A stretch of DNA of 64,000 nucleotides from Garcia nutans (lineage: Eukaryota > Streptophyta > Magnoliopsida > Malpighiales > Euphorbiaceae): contig CANTUV010000072.1 in NCBI GenBank assembly GCA_947685225.1, forward strand, positions 7,440,001-7,504,000, written 5' to 3'. The stretch's first letter is position 1; every line of letters starts with the position of its first letter. A program made the translations under genes and the position numbers. Shown here piece by piece: positions 35,244-46,237 of this stretch. The notes beneath the pieces were generated by a model. It had not been told where the DNA came from, searched no databases, and saw only the letters and a list, made by a program, of their open reading frames with translations.

Positions 35244-35391
35244 CTAGGTTTGAGATTCTCAACCTAGGTAAAATGTAATAAAAAGACTATTTTTACTTAA
35301 AAAGTGGTTTTGAATAACATATACGTTTGAGATTGGCAGTCTCTGATCTTTAATAAGATATAATCTGCTGTGTTTGCAGTGTTAGGTTGTG

Positions 35392-38070
35392 ATGGATTCT
35401 CACTCACGACAGTCGGTTGAGGGTAGTGCCGAGAGTATTGCCCCTGATGATGGAGCTAGGGTTGTTAGTGTTGAGGAGGCACCTGCTTCGGTGTCAGGGA
35501 GATCAGCTGGGGAGGAGGTTCCGCTAGCTTGGGTTAGGCATGTGATAGAGGCTTTGAGGCCAGCACCAGTGCAACCACAGCCACCACCACTACCCCCACA
35601 GCCTTTGGTAGCAGTGAGGCAATATGATAAACTAAGGAAGTTTGGAGCAGAGGATTTTATAGGTACTACTAATCCAGTTGTGGCTGAGCAATGGTTAGAC
35701 AAAGTTCAGAGAATATTTGTGCAGTTGCAAGCCACTCCAGAGGAAAAGTTTGATTATGGAAGATCATTGTTGCAGAAGGATGCTTATAGTTGGTGGAAGA
35801 CAGTGCCCCATTCTATGTAAGATCCCCCAACATTGTCCTATGCAGATTTTCTGAGGGAGTTTGAATTGAAGTATACTCCGAGGGAGTATAAAGATGGGAA
35901 GAAGAGAGAGTTTTTAGATTTGAAGCAAAACAACCGGACTGTGACGGAGTATGAGGTTGAATTTATCCGGTTGAGTGAGTATGCCGGGGGCATTATATCG
36001 GATGAGATAGATCGATGCCGGAGATTTGAGGAGGGGTTAAGGCCCTCTCTTATGTGCCATGTGGCTGGTTCTCGGTATCAGGATTTTTCTCAGCTTGTGG
36101 CAGCAGCTCGGAGTGTGGAGAAAGCTCAGAATATTGCAGCTGCTTCTGAGGAAGAGGTTAGGATTAGAAGGCCCCAATTTGAGGCAGAGTCTTCTTCTGC
36201 TAAAAGAGGTAAGGGAAGCTTTGCTCCTCGGGTCAGTAGAAGTCAAAGATCAGCTGGTAGGTCAGTGCAGTTCCAGAGGCAGAGATTTAGACCTGCAGCT
36301 TCAGTAGCGAGTGCTCCTACTCCTGGAGTTCAGAGATCCACCTTACCTGTGTGTAACCAATGTGGTGGAAGACATGGGGGCGTTTGTTGGAGGCATAGTA
36401 GATCAGGGGTATGCTTCAGGTGTGGATCACCTGACCACTTTGTGAGAGACTATCCTGAGAGGCAGGAGCAGATGCCAGTTGATTCTGCTGCTTCTCGAGC
36501 TAGTGTGAGGGGAGGCAGAGGAGGCAGAGGTGCCAGCCGAGGAGGTAGACCAGGGTTCAGTTTTAGAGGAGGTGCTACATCCAGGGAGAGTAGACCAGAG
36601 GAGGTTGGATCTTCCCAGAGGATGTATGTTATGCAAAGGCAGCCGGATGCATCGGTAGTTATAGCTGGTACTTTTTCTTTATTTGATACTGCAGTACTTG
36701 CTTTGATTGATCCCGAATCCACCCATTCTTATATTAGTGCATCTGTTTTGCCTGTGTTTGATATGCATGCTGAGTCCCTAGGATTTGATGTTTTGGTGAC
36801 AAATCCTCTAGGGCATAGTGTGATAGTTAGTAAAGTGCATAAAGATAGTGCAGTGAGGGTGCAAGGTGAGGAGTTCCTTGGAGATTTGATTGAGATGCCA
36901 TTTAAGGAACATGATGTGATTCTAGGCATGGACTGGCTATCTCGACATGGAGCTGTGGTAGATTGTAAGAAGAAGATTGTTTCTTTGAGAACTGGTGATG
37001 GTAGAGAGGTGATAGTATCTAATGAGCAAGAACAGCTAGCCTCCTTATTTGTTTCAGCTGTTGCAGCTAGGAGGTTGATTAGAAAGGGATGTGAAGCCTA
37101 TCTTGCTCATGTGGTAGATACTAGAGTAAAGGGTTCTCCCATTGATAGCATTGCCACAGTTGCTGAGTTCCCAGATGTTTTTCCCGAGGAGTTGCCAGGA
37201 TTGCCTCCTGAGAGAGAAGTGGAGTTTGGTATCGAATTATTGCCCGGTACCACTCCTATTTCGATTACTCCTTACAGAATGGCACCAGCAGAATTGAGGG
37301 AGTTAAAAGTGCAATTACAGGAGTTGTTGGACAAAGGATTCATTCGCCCCAGTGTTTCTCCTTGGGGAGCTCCTGTGCTATTTGTGAAGAAGAAAGATGG
37401 TACTATGAGATTATGTATCGATTATAGGCAATTGAACAAAGTGACCATTAAGAATAAATATCCTTTGCCTAGAATCGATGATCTATTTGATCAGTTGAAG
37501 GGTGCAGCTGTGTTTTCCAAAATTGATCTGAGATCAGGGTACCATCAGCTGAGAGTCAGAGCTGAAGATGTTCCGAAGACAGCTTTCCGGACCAGATATG
37601 GGCATTATGAATTTTTAGTTATGCCTTTTGGTCTGACGAATGCACCTGCAGCTTTTATGGATTTGATGAATAGGGTATTTAGGCCCTATCTGGATCAGTT
37701 TGTAGTGGTCTTCATCGATGACATTCTGGTGTATTCGCAGAATGAGGAGGAACATGATATGCATCTGCGGATTGTGTTGCAGATTTTGAGAGAGAAGCAG
37801 TTGTTTGCTAAATTGTCGAAGTGTGAGTTCTGGTTGGATCAAGTAGCTTTTCTCGGACATATTGTTTCAGCAGAAGGCATTAGAGTTGATCCAAGTAAAG
37901 TTGAAGCTATTCTGAATTGGAGTCCACCTAAGTCTGTGACAGAGATTAGAAGTTTTCTAGGTTTGGCAGGCTATTACCGGCGGTTTGTGAAAGGATTTTC
38001 TTTGATAGCTACTCCACTCACCAGATTGCTTCGTAAGGGAGTGAGGTTTTTGTGGACAGATCAGTGTTAG
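35392..38070 (+). pseudogene. gag-pol: Gypsy-B gag, protease and reverse transcriptase
   Basis: ATG at 35392. Gag starts with a Pro/Gln-rich linker and the AEQWLDKVQRIF block; a TAA at 35818 interrupts it, then the same frame continues from 35821. The zinc knuckle CFRCGSPDHFVRDY has Tyr in place of the fourth Cys (about 36448). Protease: the active-site region reads DPESTHSYI, with Glu where Gly is expected (about 36710-36720). RT is intact, with YRMAPAEL, KKKDGTMRL, YRQLN, GLTNAPAAFMDLM and FIDDILVYS (about 37700-37735). A TAG at 38068 ends this segment at the RT/RNase H boundary. RT copies element RNA into DNA; the protease processes the polyprotein. Apart from these changes the frame is open. 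Confidence 0.93.
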
Positions 38071-40041
38071 GCGAGCTTTGAGCAGTTGAGAGATATGTTG
38101 ACTCAAGCGCCTATTCTTACTTTACCTATAGAAGGCAAACCATATGTGATTTACAGTGATGCTTCACATAGTGGTTTGGGATGTGTGTTGATGCAGGAAG
38201 GTAAAGTTATAGCTTATGCATCTCGACAGTTGAAACCGCATGAGCTTAACTATCCGACCCATGATTTGGAATTGGCTGCCATTGTGTTTGCATTGAAAAT
38301 TTGGCGCCACTATCTGTTTGGGGAGAAATGTTTCATCTACACTGATCACAAGAGTTTGAAGTATTTGGGTGTCCAGAAAGAACTCAATCTTCGTCAGAGG
38401 AGATGGTTAGAATTGATTAAAGACTACGACTGCTTGATTGACTATCATCCAGGTAAAGCAAATGTTGTTGCTGATGCTTTGAGTCGGAAGTCTTTAGCTG
38501 GTTTAACAGTTTACTCGCTCTCGTTGCTTGTTGAGTTGAGAGCATTGCATGCCAATTTTGTACCTTGTGATGATGGTGCATTATTGGCACAGTTGCTTTT
38601 GAAACCAGTTTTGTTAGATCAGATCAAAGAGGCTCAGTTGATTGATATGAAGATTCAGAAGATTATTTCAGATTGCAAGAATGGGAAGACTAGAGATTTT
38701 GTTGTGAAAAGTGATGGGAGCCTATGGTTTAAAAACCGATTGTGTGTACCCGATGATGCTGATTTGAAAAGGGTCATTTTGGAAGAAGCTCATCAGTCAA
38801 TGTTTGCTATGCATCCGGGTAATACGAAGATGTATCATGATTTGAGACAGCATTATTGGTGGATGGGGTTGAAGAGAGACATTGCTGAGTTTGTATCGAA
38901 ATGTCTCACCTGTCAGAAGGTTAAAGCATAGCATCAAGTTCCAACCGGGCTGCTTCAACCATTGTCAGTGCCAGAATGGAAGTGGGAAAGAGTAACAATG
39001 GATTTTGTGTCTGGTTTGCCATTGACACAAAAGAAGCATGATGCCATATGGGTGATTGTGGATAGATTGACTAAGACAGCTCATTTTCTTCCGGTTCGAA
39101 TGGATTACTCTTTGGAGAGATTGGCTGAGCTGTATATCCATGAGATTGTGAAACTGCATGGTGTTCCAACTTCTTTAGTGTCTGATCGAGATCCCAGGTT
39201 TACTTCCAGATTTTGGAAGAGTTTGCATAGTGCTTTAGGTTCTCGACTGCACTTCAGCACTGCTTTTCATCCACAGACGGATGGACAGTCAGAGAGGGTG
39301 ATACAGATTATTGAGGACATGTTGAGAAGCTGTGTCATCGATTTCTCTGGAAGTTGGGATAGGTTTTTACCTCTTGTGGAGTTTGCTTACAACAACAGTC
39401 GCCAATCCAGCATTGGTATGGCACCGTTTGAAGCATTGTATGGCAGACTGTGTAGGACACCTCTTTGTTGGAATGAGCTTGGAGATAATAAGTTGGTTGG
39501 TCCTGATTTGATTCAAGAAACTGAAGAAAAAGTAAAGTTGATTCGAGGCAGGTTAAAAGCAGCTTCAGACCGACAGAAGTCTTATGCAGATCTGAAAAGG
39601 AGAGATATAGAGTTTGATGTTGGAGATAAGGTATTTCTGAAAGTGTCTCCTTGGAAGAAGATTTTGAGGTTCGGTCGGAAAGGAAAATTGAGTCCTCGTT
39701 TCATTGGGTCGTATGAAGTGTTAGAAAGAGTTGGGCCAGTGGCGTATCGACTTGCTTTGCCACCTGAGTTGTATAGTATTCATAATGTATTCCATGTTTC
39801 TATGTTGAGGAGATATAGGTCGGATCCATCTCATGTGTTGCCATTTGAATCTATTGAAGTGAGCCCAGACTTGACATTTGAAGAGGAACCAGTTGCTATC
39901 TTGGCACGTGATGTAAAAGAGTTAAGAAATAAGAATGTGCCTTTGGTAAAAGTTCTGTGGAAGAATCATGCAAGAGAGGAAGCAACTTGGGAAAGTGAGC
40001 ATACCATGCGAGACCAGTATCCTCAGTTATTTCAGAGTTAA
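38071..40041 (+). pseudogene. pol: Gypsy-B RNase H, integrase and chromodomain
   Basis: Continues in the same frame after the TAG at 38068. RNase H has YSDASHSGLG, the DLELAAIVFAL block and DHKSLKYL. Integrase has an HHCC zinc-binding region (HPGNTKMYHDLRQHYWW...CLTCQ); a TAG at 38929 follows it directly. The core then shows the D, D, E residues in TMDFVSGLP, SDRDPRF and GQSERVIQII. The C-terminal ~60 residues (ILARDVKELRNKNVPLVKVLW...EATWE) match the chromodomain-type end of Tekay/Del chromoviruses, which is thought to steer integration to heterochromatin. Natural stop TAA at 40039. Confidence 0.93.
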
Positions 40042-40049
40042 TTTCAGGT

Positions 40050-40086
40050 AATTTCGAGGACGAAATTTCTTTCTAGAGGGGGAGAA
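40050..40086 (+). other. Hairpin plus polypurine tract of Gypsy-B
   Basis: AATTTCGAGGACGAAATT (40050-40067; TTTCG pairs with CGAAA) followed by the PPT AGAGGGGGAGAA (40075-40086) ending at the 3' LTR. The 18-mer is identical to the one in the LARD-like element (3153-3170, minus strand). Confidence 0.9.
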
Positions 40087-40087
40087 T

Positions 40088-42662
40088 TGTAATATCCCTA
40101 ATTATGCCCTAGTAGTCTTGGTGTTAGTGTTGTTGCACTTGAATTATGTATATATGATAAGTTGATAAGAAATTGGAAGAGAATGTTTTTGTATGTGTTT
40201 TGGAGAAGAAATTTAGGGTTTAGAGACAAATGTATATGTTGTGTATATGATGATATATATAACATATAAATGGGTCAAAGGAATAGTCAATGCAAGAAGA
40301 TATTTTTGTGGAATGTGCAATTACATATAAGGGCTTATATGAGACAAAAAGTTAGTTATATGATTGAGGGCATTTTGGTAATTGCTTGGATAAGATCACT
40401 TGGTGGAGATTAAAAGCAAATTTGACTTTGTGTCTTCATCATTTCCTTCTTTCTTTCAAGAGGTGTCGGCTCTCCAAAAACCAAGAGAGAAAGAGAGGTG
40501 ATCTTGAGGTTTGAAGCAATTTGAAGAAGGAAGCAAGGGTTTTGGTTAAAGATTTGTGGATTTCTTCATCTAAGGTAAGATCTTTTCTTTAAATTCTTCA
40601 ATTCTTTTGAAGTGGTGTGAGAAAGGAATTAGGGTTTGTTGGTTTGATGATGAGATGAGTTGTGTTTAGTGAAATTCTTTTTCTGTTTTACAATTAGTAA
40701 AGGCTGTGACTTGTATGATTTTTAATTAATTATAGAAAAATGTTCTTGAAGTGAATTTTTGATATGTTGTGCCTCTATGAGTCTAGAATGACTGAAAAAT
40801 ATGTTGATTCGATTTTGGAATGGTTATGAGTTTAGAAAGATTATTTTTAGTAGAACTGTTCCAGCAGGTACCTTAACTGAGACAGCTATATTTCGGGATT
40901 TTTAATAAAATGTAGAAAAATCATATCCAATTGAATTTTGGATATGTTGTTGCTTAGTGAGTCTAGTATTTGAGAAAAATAATTTGGAACCACGTTGATT
41001 GAATTTGATTTATGGAATTCACAAAGTTCAGAACTGCTGCCAGGATGCAGGGCAATTGGGGCAGTCTGGTTAGGTGAACTATTTGACCAAGATTTTGTGT
41101 TCAGTTTGATCTGAAATTTTAAAGGAATTATTTTAAGATACAAAACTAAATTCTGTAAAAATTTTAGAATTTTTAATCAAGTAGATTATTTTATACAATT
41201 TTTCAAAATAAGGATAAAATGGAGTCTAAAACCAGAATGTATTATTCATATGAATCATATCAATTGTTCTTTGCCCTAATTGCATTGTTGAGATTGAACA
41301 ATGTTATGTTATGCATTGTGAATGGTTATGTGTTTCATGAATAATATACATTGAAATTGAAATGATAATTCAAATAAGACATGATATGAGACAATGCCAT
41401 TGTGATTGGCTATGATGATGATATTGAAAGAAAGAAGGCATGTTTGCCTAAATGTGATGAGAATTTGAGAATGGAAATGGTAACTATATAATAAATGAAT
41501 TGTTTGTTTAATATGTTATTCAGTTTCAGAGTTCTGGATTTGGGTGGCATGCCTAAGAAATGATGAAAGGTAACAGTCTTGCCGGGTTGAGGATCTCCTC
41601 ATATGTGTTGAGTTGATGGTCCAAGAGACTGGGTCTGTTACACTATGAGAATTGTGAATATAAGATATATGATTTGTAACAGTCTTGCCGGGTTGAGGAT
41701 CTCCTCATATGTGTTGAGTGATGGTCCAAGAGACTGGGTCTGTTACACTATCCATGGATAGAGATACATGTATATACATTGCCTACGGGCGTGATTATTG
41801 TGACTATGAACCAAATCAGTAACTCTGAACTCTGAATATCATATTAAATACTTGTTGGGCCCATAGGTGTCAAGGTTATATGAATGTCCTAAATAATGTT
41901 ATGAGTTAATGAAATGAGATGTTGGTTATTGAGTATGATTGAGTAATGTTGAATGTGGAAAGATGTTGAAATGTGGTATACTCATATGACTATGATTTGT
42001 GAAATGCATAATTATGTGTTAACTTTATATTTATGATGTTGATCTTATCAATAACATATGTGGCATTGCATTACATTTAAGCATACCATTAACATGTTTT
42101 ATCTTACTAAGTCGTTGGTTTAGCGCGATAGTGTTTAATCGCGCAGGTAATAGAGTGGATAGAGTTGAACCCGAGAGTTCATCAAGACCAAGTGAGAGTA
42201 GACCTTGTTGAATCCATTTTTGGAGCTTAAAGATCAGAGCAGACTTGCCAATCATGTATATTTCTTTATATTTTGTAAAGAAATGTTTAGTATGTAAATA
42301 TGTAAATATTTTATAACTTCCGCTGTGTAATATTTAAATATAGGGGTTGTCACAAAACCTTTATTTTATGTTGCACTAGAAGTGTAAATTCTTTTTGCAG
42401 GTTGTAGTTGAGGTTACAAGGGGGATTTATTGGGAGTGTACTGAGAATGATTTTGTTTGCATTGGTTTGTGTAAAATGTTTTTAAAAATAAGAAAAAAAC
42501 CGGTTTCGTCGACACTTGGGACTCAATTTTTAGGCGAAACTATGGCAAAATTTTTGTAAAAAAATCGGAACTAAAATTTGACTAAGTAAAATTGGTAGCA
42601 ACATTAGGTTAGTGTGGCGCCTCTACTCAGCTTACACATGTAAGTCGGGAAGGGGTATTACA
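40088..42662 (+). repeat. 3' LTR of Gypsy-B
   Basis: 2575 bp, about 99.5% identical to 32649-35224 by eye, ending GGGGTATTACA. Contains the two 72-bp-type repeats (41570-41641, 41676-41746). Open frames inside it (for example on the minus strand at 42031-42255) recur in both LTRs and are not genes. Confidence 0.95.
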
Positions 42663-43394
42663 TATTTGGATCAGTTCGTGGTTGTATTCATTGACGACAT
42701 ATTGGTGTATTCAAAGAATCGAGAGGACCATGATCGCCACCTTAGGATCATTTTGCAAACCCTGCGAGAGAAGCAGTTATACGCTAAATTCAGCAAATGC
42801 GAATTTTGGTTGGAAGAAGTAGCCTTCTTGGGACATATTGTATCGGCAGAAGGAATAAGGGTCGATTCCAAGAAAATAGAAGCAGTATTGGAATGGAAGC
42901 CGTCTAAGACAGTAACGGAAGTCTGTAGTTTCTTGGGGTTAGCAGGATATTATCGGAGATTCGTCAAAGGGTTTTCTATGATCGCCGCACCTATGACCAA
43001 GCTACTTCAGAAGAATGCCAAATTCTAGTGGACCGACGCTTGCCAACAGAGCTTTGAAAGGCTGAAGCAGAAACTTACTGAAGCGCCCATTCTTACACAA
43101 CCCGAATCAGGAAAAGATTTTGTGATCTATAGCGATGCATCCCACATCGGGTTAGGTTGCGTATTGATGCAGGAGGGCAAAGTCATTGCGTATGTCTCTC
43201 GACAGCTCAAGCCACACGAAAAGAATTATCCCACGCATGACTTAGAACTAGCAGCGATTGTTTTGGCTTTCAAGACGTGGAGGCACTACTTATATGGGGA
43301 AAAGTGTTACATTTATATGGATCATCAAAGCTTGAAGTACCTGCCCACGCAGAAAGATTTAAACCTGTGACAGCGAAAATGGATGCAACTGTTA
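42663..43394 (+). pseudogene. pol: Gypsy-A RT C-terminal half and RNase H, truncated
   Basis: Resumes Gypsy-A after Gypsy-B at the TATTT duplication. Starts inside RT with DQFVVVFIDDILVYS, so the catalytic FIDD is present, then FLGHIVSAEGI and LAGYYRRFVKGFS. TAG at 43026. RNase H follows with YSDASHIGLG, DLELAAIV and DHQSLKYL, a TGA at 43368 where Arg is usual, and a few residues more. At about 43395 the gypsy sequence stops abruptly and becomes the 3' part of a CACTA gene on the other strand; the rest of RNase H, the integrase and the 3' region are missing from the window. Confidence 0.92.
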
Positions 43395-46237
43395 CCTCCG
43401 GCGCACACAGCATGTAGATCTTGTAAGAACACAACTTGCTTTTTGCTCACACCAAATGCTTCTTCACTTAGGGCAAAACTAACTGTTCGATCATCGCTTA
43501 AGGCATCCTTCGCCCACAGCCACAAACGTTTCAAAGACGCTGGATAATTAGCACCCATCTGAACATGCAGCTCCTCCTCAAACATATCAGCTTCTATAAC
43601 AACAGGCTTCTTTAATTTCTTGGAGGCTTTTTTCTTCACACAAGCTTTTTTAAAACTCTGAAAATAAAGGGGGGCATGTGAACACAGTAAATAGCAAAAA
43701 AAAAAAGCAATTATGCAAAGTTTCATTTCTCAAAACTTAACCTTTGGATTAGACACCCCATCCAGCACAATCAAATTTCTCGGCCATGCTATAAAAGTAC
43801 CCACGGCTTGGTCCATAGTAACAATTTCATCGCTGACTGGGAATGGGATATTGACGTCTGTAAATATAAAAAACATGGAAAAATTACATTTATTTATATG
43901 TTTGAATATAATCATTATAAGTTTGAATAAATATTAAGTAGTATCCTCAAACCTTGAATTGTACGAGTGATCGACACTCTTGCATTCTCTTGTGCAATCT
44001 TAACTCCATGGAGAGATGGCTCATGTCCTTCAACAACCGGGACTTCAACAACCTTTGCATAAGCAACAATATTGCTCGGTGATCCTATGGCCAGCTTCGC
44101 CAATTTCACTTGATTATCAAACCCATCATCATCATTTTTTTTAACAATGTCATCATTTTTTATTTCAACCTCCTCATTATTGGGACCTTTGACATCAGTA
44201 GAAACCTCAATACCTTCTGCCTCCTCAGCATCAGCAACCATAGCAACAACCTCGATACGTTCTGCCTCCTCAGCAGCAGTAACCTCATCAACATCTGCAA
44301 CAATCTCAGCAGCAACCTCATGAACATCATCCTTATCAAGCACCTCCAGTTTCTCCAAAGCAAGGACCTTCTCATCATCAACAGAATTGGGGCTCCTTTT
44401 TGCTTCATCTGAATTGAGACTCCTTTTTGCTTCAACAGAATTTGCATCAAATTCAGGACTCAAATTCTTCCTCACAACCGGCACTTGCGCCTCTTGATCC
44501 TTCACAATAGGAATGGAATTGGAGCAACTTGCTTGTTGGGAAGGCATGTTTGGACTAGACACAGGCTTTGACAAAAATTCTACTCTAATCTTGGCAATTT
44601 CAACAGCCCAAAATGCATCTCTCTGTGCTATAATTTTCTTGGTCTCCTCCATGACCATTTGAACCCCCTCCCGTATCTTTTCATCAAAATTCTTTGCTTT
44701 TCTCTGTCTTGGGAGACCAAAATAGACAGATTGCTTCACGTGCCTTCCCTGGCCACGTACTCTTCCAGAATGCTCCGGTTTACCAAGTGCCTTCGATAAC
44801 ACATCATCAGCGCCTTGTTCAACTACTTCACCTGAACTAACTTGCTCCTTTAATGACTCCTAAAAAATAGACCCAAAATGGATGTAGTTAATAAATTAGT
44901 AAACAATAAAAGCTGATGAATTGAGTTGAAACTTGAATCGAAAATCAGAACTTACGATTTCCTCAGCTTTGCGCTTCACTCTCTCATCTTTAAACTTTCC
45001 TTGTCTGTCCTGCCTTGCAAGGATCCAAGCCTTCGATCGATCGATCTCTGAAATCCCTTCAGGATGAGATTCAATCTGCATGTATATATATAGAGGATGA
45101 CCTTATTAGTAATATAAACATGTTTTAAGAAGCATTATAAATTGATATTGACGATACACAATTCATAGAAAGCAAAATTAAATACACAAGTCAACACTAA
45201 CCCATTCACTTTCCAAGTTCGCATATCATTTTCGAGACAAACGATGAGGATACTCGTTCTGCATACTTCTCTTGTGTTGTTCTTCATGAATTTTCTAAGA
45301 CAAAAAGGAACAAAACATCATAAGTATGAAAAAGGAATCGAGATTACCATTTGGAACTAAATTAAAAAACAAGAAAATTGAAGATTTCCTTACGCTAAAC
45401 TCGACTCCCAGACGATCAGCAACGAAAATGTCCCAGTGCGACTGCTCAATGAATGTGAAGTCAGCTGGAGGAAACCGCAGCTTCCCTGGTTCATCACGGT
45501 GTGGAAGAACATAGAGTCTCGTCAACCGACATTTGAATTCCCTCCATTTTTGACCAGCAGACTGCAGTACCATTTTCTTGGAAGTCGGTGGTACAACGAA
45601 AGCCATCTACATACATAAACCACAAAAATAAAATTAGATGAATAAGTTACTAAAAACCCAACATGTATAAAGCAATTGAAAAACTAATGTATATAAATTA
45701 ATTGTGTGGGAAGGATTTTGCATAACCTGGACACAATCCCAAATCTTTGTTTTGACGTCTTCAGCAACTTCCTTCCAGAAATCATGCCATATCGGGGCTT
45801 TAGACCTTGCTAAAACTCCGATATATGATTGCATCTCTGAAGCAGCCCTGCCAAATGGTGCTCCCTTTGCATTAAATGTAACTGTAGGCTTTTGACTACT
45901 GATCTTCCGTCTAACAATTCGGTGCATGGAGACACACCCTCGTTTCAGCAGTTTTAATCCTGCAACATCGTCCTCGTTTGATTTCTGCTTAACCTTATCC
46001 ACTCGCTTTCTTTTCTTGGACAGTTTTTTTTTCCAAGTTTTCAGAGATCGACTTCCTCTTCGAAGATATGGGGGAAGAAGTCGATGGCTTTTCTGGGTGC
46101 ATTGTCCGTGTCCTGGAGATAGCCTTCACCACTCTCATTGTGGCTAGATTTGGGGAAGACCGGGCTTGTTGTTTACATACACGGGGAGAAGAACGGGTGG
46201 GTAGTTGATACGATTGTTTCTTCTTCGAAGGAGCCAT
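43395..46237 (-). pseudogene. CACTA second gene, Transposase_24 (Ptta/En/Spm)-like, seven exons, truncated
   Basis: ATG at 46237 (MAPSKKKQSY). Exons inferred from GT/AG sites and frame: 46237-45727, 45606-45394, 45294-45202, 45075-44956, 44859-43953, 43857-43742 and 43657 to the break near 43395. Exon 1 is basic and Ser-rich and has a frameshift at an A9 run (about 46024-46032). Exons 1-2 hold the domain (LLKRGCVSMHRIV, APIWHDFWKEV, KWREFKCRLTRLY, FIEQSHWDIF) seen in plant Ptta/En/Spm-type proteins; these are thought to be the TNPA-like DNA-binding partner of TNP2. Exon 3 has a TGA at 45226-45228. Exon 5 is acidic with repeated EVA/EEA segments. Exon 6 has the GTFIAWPRNLI block. The C-terminus is lost at the junction. 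Splice sites are predicted by eye only. Confidence 0.78.

Larger units (their letters stand above)
32649..42662 (+). mobile_element. Gypsy-B: Ty3/gypsy chromovirus (Tekay/Del-like), nearly complete
   Basis: 10-kb element with 2576- and 2575-bp LTRs that differ by about 11 substitutions and one A-run indel, target duplication TATTT, iMet PBS, PPT and a single-frame gag-pol from 35392 to 40041. The polyprotein ends in a chromodomain-like segment, placing it among chromoviruses. Only three nonsense codons interrupt it. It is inserted in the Gypsy-A RT and shares signals with the LARD-like element at 1163-8654. Confidence 0.95.
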
